Source: Chloroflexota bacterium (lineage in GTDB: Bacteria > Chloroflexota > Limnocylindria > QHBO01). Taken from it: a stretch of DNA of 15,362 bases. Location: assembly GCA_005879775.1 (NCBI GenBank), contig VBJX01000034.1, forward strand, positions 6,283 to 21,644, written 5' to 3'. The notes under the pieces are model-generated. The model searched no databases, was not told the origin of the DNA, and saw nothing but the letters and a program-made list of their open reading frames with translations. The translations under genes were made by a program, and so were the position numbers. Shown in pieces: positions 7,243 to 11,225 of this stretch (positions are counted from its first letter, which is position 1; every line of letters starts with the position of its first letter).

Positions 7243-8345
7243 GGCAGGCCGATCTCCGTGAGGCGTGCCCGTCGTTCGGCCAGCGCCGCGGTCGGCCGGT
7301 CATGCACGGCCCGCCACAGGCGGCCCTCCCCGAAGCGCATCGTCAGCCGCTCCAGCGACCAGCGCAGCTCCTCCCAGCGCCCGATGCGGGCCTCGAAGGC
7401 CGGCAGCTGCCTGGCAGCCGGGGCGGCCAGGCGATCGAAGACGAGCCCGATGCCGATGATCCGCGGCTCTTCTCCTTCGTCCGGCTGCGGCAGCCCTTGC
7501 CGCTGCCCTTGCTGCTGCCCTTGCCGCTGCCTGTCGCGGGTCTCCTGCTCCAGGCGCCCGATCAGGAGGCGCGCGATCCAGTCCGGCTCGAGCGCCGGCT
7601 CGGGGAAGGAGAGCTCCACGCTGACGCTTGGCGCATCCTCCAGGCGGAGGGTCAGCTTTGCGCGGCCGGGCGCCAGGTGACGAGCCCGCCCGATCTCACA
7701 CAGCTCGGCGCAGCAGCGGCGCAGGGCCAGCGCGATCCCGGCGATCCCCTCGGCCGGTGGCTCGAAGGTGGCACGCCTGCTCAGCTGTTCGGGGCGGCGT
7801 CGCGGGACGAGGGGTCTCGGATCCTCTCCACGGGCGAGCTGCTGGAGCCGTTCGCCGGCTGCGCCGAACTGTGCCCCCACCGCGGAGCGCGGCAGGGCGG
7901 CCAGCTCCCCCATCACGGTCAGCCCGAAGAGGGCGAAGCGCGCCCGGGTGGCGGGATCGGCGGGGAGCAGGTCCAGTGAGAGGGGGGCGAGGGCGACGGC
8001 TCCTCCCCCGGGCGGGATGGCGTGGAAGGCGGCCGGGGCGGCGGGTTGGCGGGCACGTGCGGCAAGACGTGCCGCAAGCACTGCCAGCCAGCGGTTGTCC
8101 CCCACTCCCGCCCACACGGGAAGCGGCGCGATCCCGCGTGCCAGGGCCACCGCCCGAGCCGCGATCCGCCGCTCATCGCCCAGCAGCGCCCCGAGGCCGG
8201 TGATCTCCAGGAGCGCCACTCCCCGGCCAACCGCCTCGATCCGTGGAGACAAGTCGTCGAGCCGATCCAGCATCGCCTCGAACGTGGCCGGCTCCCCGTC
8301 CGGCGCGCGCAGGTCCGGCCAGATGAGCGCCAGGAGCCGGTTCAC
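7239..8345 (-). CDS. imuB: ImuB-like inactive Y-family polymerase, shortened
   Basis: 368 residues from a GTG at 8345 with GGGAGG 5 nt upstream. It keeps Y-family landmarks: a start MNRLLALIWPDL, a palm strand GRGVALLEITGLGALLG (41-56), a helix-hairpin-helix thumb near 127-178, and a little-finger-like region after about 190. A QLPAF motif at 313-317 stands where ImuB proteins carry their QL-x-LF-type beta-clamp-binding motif, followed by WEELRWSLERLTMRFGEGRLWRA. The acidic metal ligands of active polymerases are not conserved (Glu47 in place of the second-motif Asp, no S-x-DE), as in other ImuB proteins, which act as clamp-tethered hubs for DnaE2. Oddly, the text passes straight from WPDLRAPDGEP to the helix before the palm strand, so the ~70-80 residue fingers segment is missing. 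A Gln/Arg/Gly repeat lies at 273-284. Confidence 0.85.
   Translation of the reverse strand: MNRLLALIWPDLRAPDGEPATFEAMLDRLDDLSPRIEAVGRGVALLEITGLGALLGDERRIAARAVALARGIAPLPVWAGVGDNRWLAVLAARLAARARQPAAPAAFHAIPPGGGAVALAPLSLDLLPADPATRARFALFGLTVMGELAALPRSAVGAQFGAAGERLQQLARGEDPRPLVPRRRPEQLSRRATFEPPAEGIAGIALALRRCCAELCEIGRARHLAPGRAKLTLRLEDAPSVSVELSFPEPALEPDWIARLLIGRLEQETRDRQRQGQQQGQRQGLPQPDEGEEPRIIGIGLVFDRLAAPAARQLPAFEARIGRWEELRWSLERLTMRFGEGRLWRAVHDRPTAALAERRARLTEIGLP
7494..7529 (-). repeat. Three 12-bp in-frame tandem repeats inside imuB
   Basis: CCCTTGCCGCTG, CCCTTGCTGCTG and CCCTTGCCGCTG follow one another without gap on the plus strand. On the coding strand they specify QRQG-QQQG-QRQG (residues 273-284), preceded by a related DR. 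The repeat lies in a charged linker between the little-finger-like region and the clamp motif. The length of 12 bp preserves frame, so copy-number change would alter linker length only. Confidence 0.9.
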
Positions 8346-8366
8346 GCGGCCCTCCCTTCGCGTCGT

Positions 8367-8657
8367 GAGCGCTGAACGCTCCTAACGGCCAAGTTGCCCT
8401 GACCAGACCCGTTTTCTTGGCGGATGGGAGCGCTGAGCGCTCTGGATGGCCAGGTTTGCGCCTTGAGACAGCGTTGCTTGGCTGTTAGGAGCGCTGAGCG
8501 CTCCTGGCGGAGCGGCCGTGAACAGTGGGTGTTCATATCGGCCAACTTGGGCGTGAAAAACGCTCCTTCTTGGCCCTGGTGAACGCTGGGCGTGCAGGAG
8601 CGCCAAGTTGAGCGCCAAAACGGCCTCTTCTTGGCCGTTGTGAACAGAGGGTGTTCA
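8367..8657. repeat. 61-bp-period array of palindromes between imuA and imuB
   Basis: The 333-bp gap between imuA and imuB contains six palindromes. On the plus strand these are GAGCGCTGAACGCTC (8367-8381, one mismatch), GAGCGCTGAGCGCTC (8428-8442 and 8489-8503), TGAACAGTGGGTGTTCA (8519-8535), TGAACGCTGGGCGTGCA (8580-8596, one mismatch) and TGAACAGAGGGTGTTCA (8641-8657). Their centres are 8374, 8435, 8496, 8527, 8588 and 8649, spaced 61, 61, 31, 61, 61. Each 61-bp interval holds inverted arms beginning 14 nt after the preceding centre: GCCAAG/CTTGGC at 8388 and 8416, GCCAGG/CTTGGC at 8449 and 8477, GCCAAC/CTTGGC at 8541 and 8569, GCCAAG/CTTGGC at 8602 and 8630, always 22 nt apart. A period of 61 is not a multiple of 3, so the units are not coding. 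It is not a CRISPR, because both the palindromes and the intervals share structure. Confidence 0.88.
8619..8639 (-). terminator. Terminator-like or attenuator-like hairpin in the imuA-imuB gap
   Basis: In the direction of transcription AACGGCC and GGCCGTT form a perfect 7-bp stem around a 7-nt loop (AAGAAGA), followed by T residues (GTTTTGG). It lies 40 nt after the imuA stop and could reduce read-through into imuB. It shares bases with one arm of the GCCAAG/CTTGGC stem (8630-8635), so the two structures are mutually exclusive. The U-run is short, so strength is uncertain. Confidence 0.4.
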
Positions 8658-8678
8658 TGCCGGGGCATCGGGGGCGGC

Positions 8679-9479
8679 TCAGGCGGAGACGACACGGAGC
8701 GCGGGGGCGGCTGCCTCCTCGGCGGCCGGTGCCTCTGCCTCGCGCGGGAGCGCCACCGAGCGGAGGAGCGGATCGATCCGGCGCCCCTCGGCGAACCACA
8801 GGTCGAGAGTCGCCTGGCCGCCGGCGAGCGCCCAGCGATGGCGCGTGACGGTGGCCTCGACCCGCTGCCCGACCAGGTCCTGCCCGACGGCCAGCCACGC
8901 ACGCCGATGCAGCTCGAGCCGCACCCCCGCCACGCGGCCGGCAGGCTCGCGGGCCGACGAGCCGGCAAGGAGGAGGGCCACGCTCCCGGCACGGACCAGC
9001 TGGTCGGCGAGGCGGTTCAGGCTGGGCGCCGCGGCTGCGGGGGCATCGGCCAGGTCGAGGACGACCAGCTCGATGAGCCGGCTGCGGACCAGCCAGCCGG
9101 CCAGCTCCACCGCCTCGGCGGGATCGGCGGGGCGGACGACCAGGAGCCATTCCAGCTCGACGCCGAGCCGGGCAGCGGTCGCCGGGTCGAGGCGGTCGGC
9201 CGGATCGAGCCAGGCCACCAGGCCTCCGGCCGCCTGGCAGGCAGCGATCGAGCCGAGCGCCAGGCTGGTGGCGCCGCCGCCGGCCGGGGCGTCGATCAGG
9301 GTCAGGGCGCCGCGTGGCCAGCCGCCGGTGCGCAGCGCGGCATCGAGCGATGGCTGCCCGGTGGGAAGGGGGTCGGCGGCGACCATCGGGCCAGGGCTGA
9401 TTCCACGCCGCAGCCCCTGATCACGGAGCGCGTCGAGGAGCTCGGGGAGCGGTCGGACTACCAGGGCCGGATCGGTCAT
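8679..9479 (-). CDS. imuA: ImuA-like RecA-fold protein with degenerate P-loop
   Basis: 266 residues from the ATG at 9479. The RecA-like core runs from about 40 to 240: GQPSLDAALRTGGWPRGALTLID, then the P-loop position APAGGGATSLALG (64-76). A Walker B-like strand LIELVVLDLAD (135-145) follows, then RLADQLVRAGSVALLLAG, then GVRLELHRRAWL and a WFAEGRRIDPL tail. Proteins of this kind (ImuA/ImuA', sometimes annotated SulA-like) stand before imuB and bind ImuB in the SOS mutasome. The P-loop reads GGGATS where RecA has GKT, so the lysine is absent and ATP hydrolysis is unlikely. The C-terminal ~20 residues are Ala/Glu-rich and probably disordered. The LexA box lies 14 bp upstream of the ATG. The assignment rests on fold, position and partner genes rather than strong motif identity. 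Confidence 0.77.
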   Translation of the reverse strand: MTDPALVVRPLPELLDALRDQGLRRGISPGPMVAADPLPTGQPSLDAALRTGGWPRGALTLIDAPAGGGATSLALGSIAACQAAGGLVAWLDPADRLDPATAARLGVELEWLLVVRPADPAEAVELAGWLVRSRLIELVVLDLADAPAAAAPSLNRLADQLVRAGSVALLLAGSSAREPAGRVAGVRLELHRRAWLAVGQDLVGQRVEATVTRHRWALAGGQATLDLWFAEGRRIDPLLRSVALPREAEAPAAEEAAAPALRVVSA

Positions 9480-9493
9480 GACCCGATCCAGTC

Positions 9494-9509
9494 TAGAACA
9501 TCTGTTCTA
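9494..9509 (-). promoter_or_regulatory. LexA (SOS) operator before imuA
   Basis: TAGAACA-TC-TGTTCTA is a perfect 7+7 inverted repeat and contains GAAC-N4-GTTC, the LexA/DinR core of gram-positive bacteria and many Chloroflexota. It ends 14 bp before the imuA ATG and overlaps TAGACT (9490-9495, minus strand), a possible -10 element, so bound LexA would block imuA transcription. Its other edge touches the -35 position of the divergent tRNA-Ala promoter. Confidence 0.85.
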
Positions 9510-9531
9510 CTTTGGGAAGAGGTCGGTACGA

Positions 9532-9537
9532 TATACT
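9532..9537 (+). promoter_or_regulatory. -10 element of the tRNA-Ala promoter
   Basis: TATACT matches the sigma-70 -10 consensus at five of six positions and lies 12 bp before the mature 5' end of the tRNA. The -35 position at 17-bp spacing (9509-9514) is ACTTTG, a weak match, and abuts the LexA box. Confidence 0.6.
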
Positions 9538-9549
9538 TCGGCCTCCCGT

Positions 9550-9625
9550 GGGGATGTAGCTCAGCTGGGAGAGCACCGCGTTCGCATCGCGGGGGTCAGG
9601 GGTTCGAGTCCCCTCATCTCCACCA
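9550..9625 (+). tRNA. tRNA-Ala (anticodon CGC)
   Basis: A complete cloverleaf of 76 nt. The acceptor GGGGATG pairs with CATCTCC (one G-T). The D arm is GCTC/GAGC. The anticodon stem CCGCG/CGCGG encloses loop TTCGCAT with anticodon CGC, reading GCG codons. The T arm is AGGGG-TTCGAGT-CCCCT, followed by discriminator A and an encoded CCA. It stands alone, divergent from imuA. Confidence 0.96.
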
Positions 9626-9639
9626 TTCCATCCGGTAAG

Positions 9640-9830
9640 CGAACCTCCGGCGGCACCCGGTAGGTGACGCGCACGTCGGTCGCTCAGACGATCCGTACCT
9701 CCTCGGTGAGTTGTGCTAGTAGTGCCTTTGCCGCGCGCGGGTGGCAGCTCCCTGGCGAGGATCGCATCTAGGTTGTTGGCGTACGCCTCGCGCGCTTCGC
9801 CTCGAGCAGGCGCCTGGCGCCATGATCGGC
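9640..9830 (-). pseudogene. Possible decayed recombinase C-terminus next to the tRNA
   Basis: The 227 bp between the tRNA and the next gene contain protein-like text broken by frame changes. In one minus-strand frame EAREAYANNLDAILARELPPAR is readable, and a one-base shift continues it as AKALLAQLTEEVRIV followed by TGA (9684-9686). After the stop the same frame gives ATDVRVTYRVPPEVR. The succession of a helix, L-PP-x-x-x-x-x-LL-x-x-L-x-EEV-x-I, then a short beta tail resembles the C-terminus of large serine recombinases. The relic ends close to the 3' end of the tRNA, a usual place for integrated elements. No catalytic domain remains, so the identification is weak; otherwise I see nothing functional in this gap. 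Confidence 0.3.
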
Positions 9831-9852
9831 AGGGAGAGGTGAGCCGGCGCCG

Positions 9853-10863
9853 CTAGCTCTGAGTGGCGAGCACCTTGATAGTCCCGGTGTTGAAGCGCAC
9901 GCAGAGCTGGGTGTGGCCCAGTGCGTCGCTCTTGAGGAAGAGACGAGCGTGGTTGGCAGCCGGAGCCGCGGGAGCGCTGATCTCGGTCATCTCGTGGTAG
10001 GCGGTGGTGTACACCCGGCCCGCAAAGTAGCCGGCCCATCCGCTGCTGGTGGCGATACCGTGCAGCCCGTGGCCGCTGGTCGTCTCGCCGATTACCCCCT
10101 TCGCCGTGCTGTCCTGGGCGGCGTAGCCGTACACCCCGGTCTTGGCCCTGGCGGCGGGCAGCAGAGCGCCGCTAGCGCCGCTGAAGCCCTGCACTCCAGT
10201 GCTATTGCCGACGGAACGGCCAACACTTGCAGCCTGCGTGCTCGAGGTGCTTTGGCCAAAGGCGCCGACGCTCGAGACGCTGGCACCATAGACGCCGATG
10301 CCCGTGGTGCTGGTACCAACGACACCGAAGCCAGAGATGCTGGAGCTGCTGACGCCGGCACTACCGCCGATGGAGTAGACACCAACAGAGTCGCTGCTGG
10401 CCGAAACCCCGTGGCCGGAACTGCTCTCGCCGGTGACGCCGCTGCCCGTGGTGCTGATACCATAGACACCGTTGGTCGCGCCTCTGCCGTAGACCCCGGT
10501 GGCTGAGCTGCTGTTGCCGTAGACCCCGGTGCCGAAGCTGCCGGTGGTTTCACCCTGGACCCCGATGCCGTGGTCGCTATGGCCCAGGATGGCGGTGCCA
10601 CCGCCCCCGCCACTGTCGGGGGTGCTGGCGCAGCTCAGCACGATCGCGTCGTTGGCCTGGTTGCCGAGATGGGTCTCCTGCTGGGCGTTCTGGTAGTAGT
10701 CGGCGATATGGATCACCGAGCCATCGTCGTCGGCGGCGCGCACTGGGCTGACGCGAGCGATGGCGCCGGCCGCCAGCGCGCCCAGGCCGCCCAGGGCCCC
10801 GGCCAGCAGGGCGCGGCGTGAGGTCGACGTTGATGTGGATGGGGATGACGGGGTGGCGGTCAT
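9853..10863 (-). CDS. Tat-exported glycine-repeat (GVYG) surface or fibre-like protein
   Basis: 336 residues from the ATG at 10863, supported by AAAGGAG about 8 nt upstream and an ATGA overlap with the preceding gene. The N-terminus carries a twin-arginine signal: SRRALLAG at about 15-22, a hydrophobic Ala/Gly/Leu stretch, and a likely cut after SPVRA near 43. A Gly/Ser-rich body then repeats G-x-G-V-x-G-x-S-type units (for example TGVYGRGATNGVYG and SGFGVVGTSTTGIGVYG) over about 90-270, likely a beta-solenoid or fibre. The end SAPAAPAANHARLFL, then HTQLCVRFNTGTIKV, resembles a C-terminal module common to such repeat proteins and phage tail-like fibres. I cannot assign a biochemical function; a secreted structural or surface role is the likeliest. 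Confidence 0.8.
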   Translation of the reverse strand: MTATPSSPSTSTSTSRRALLAGALGGLGALAAGAIARVSPVRAADDDGSVIHIADYYQNAQQETHLGNQANDAIVLSCASTPDSGGGGGTAILGHSDHGIGVQGETTGSFGTGVYGNSSSATGVYGRGATNGVYGISTTGSGVTGESSSGHGVSASSDSVGVYSIGGSAGVSSSSISGFGVVGTSTTGIGVYGASVSSVGAFGQSTSSTQAASVGRSVGNSTGVQGFSGASGALLPAARAKTGVYGYAAQDSTAKGVIGETTSGHGLHGIATSSGWAGYFAGRVYTTAYHEMTEISAPAAPAANHARLFLKSDALGHTQLCVRFNTGTIKVLATQS

Positions 10864-11162
10864 CGGGGGTGCTCCTTTCGGTCGGCGAGGCATGCGGTGG
10901 TTTCGATGGACGAAACGGCCTCCACCACGCGCAGCGGCTCGAGGTCGGCCCGCTGGGCGACGAGCGCGGCCTCGCGACCCGACGGTGCCTCAAAGGTGAA
11001 GAAGCAGATCTCGTCCTCGGGAAGGTGAATGGACCCACCGAAGCGGACGCGCGTCCCCGCTCGCGTCAGCGCCTCGGCGGCCGAGCTTGCCCGCTGCTCG
11101 CGCGCCTGACGCTCGCCAGCGGCGCCGCGCGCCAGAAAGGTTTCGACCAGGTAGCTCGGCAC
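10860..11162 (-). CDS. DUF4242-like small protein
   Basis: 100 residues from a GTG at 11162 (AAGGA lies just before it, at short spacing). The start MPSYLVETFLAR and the later LPEDEICFFTFEAPSG...VAQRADLEPLRVVEA follow the pattern of DUF4242-like ferredoxin-fold proteins (YLVE...; E-D-x-x-C-x-x-x-x-A-P-s...a...a-x-l...R-i-x-e-v). One studied member binds nickel, but metal ligands are not obvious here and no function is claimed. The stop overlaps the ATG of the Tat protein, so the two are translationally coupled. It follows the LuxR-type regulator by 63 bp on the same strand. Confidence 0.75.
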   Translation of the reverse strand: MPSYLVETFLARGAAGERQAREQRASSAAEALTRAGTRVRFGGSIHLPEDEICFFTFEAPSGREAALVAQRADLEPLRVVEAVSSIETTACLADRKEHPR

Positions 11163-11200
11163 GTCCTTGACGCTACGGCGTGCGCGCCGCGCCGGAAACG

Positions 11201-11213
11201 TCAGAACGTCTGA
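11201..11213. promoter_or_regulatory. Palindrome between the LuxR-type gene and the DUF4242-like gene
   Basis: TCAGA-ACG-TCTGA is a perfect 5+5 dyad in the 63-bp gap, about 40 bp before the DUF4242-like start. On the plus strand the same bases also read as two GAAC units 8 bp apart. It could be an operator for the neighbouring LAL regulator; the evidence is symmetry and position only. Confidence 0.35.
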
Positions 11214-11225
11214 ACTTTGCTCGGT

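Noticed and set aside
6962..7303. N-terminal extension of the RibD-like protein
   Set aside because: The in-frame extension is antisense-like text overlapping DUF6504 in another frame; homology begins only after the GTG at 6961.
8367..8657. CRISPR array
   Set aside because: Repeats are 15-17 bp palindromes of two sequence classes, and the intervals share conserved arms at fixed positions, so they are not unique spacers; no cas gene is near.
8342..8992. Minus-strand open frames through the imuA-imuB gap (including 8382-8618)
   Set aside because: The 61-bp period shifts frame at each unit, so the repeats cannot encode a repeated protein; the frames are open only because of GC-rich composition.
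8592..9638. 348-codon plus-strand open frame running through the tRNA
   Set aside because: Antisense to imuA and reads through a complete tRNA gene; composition artefact.
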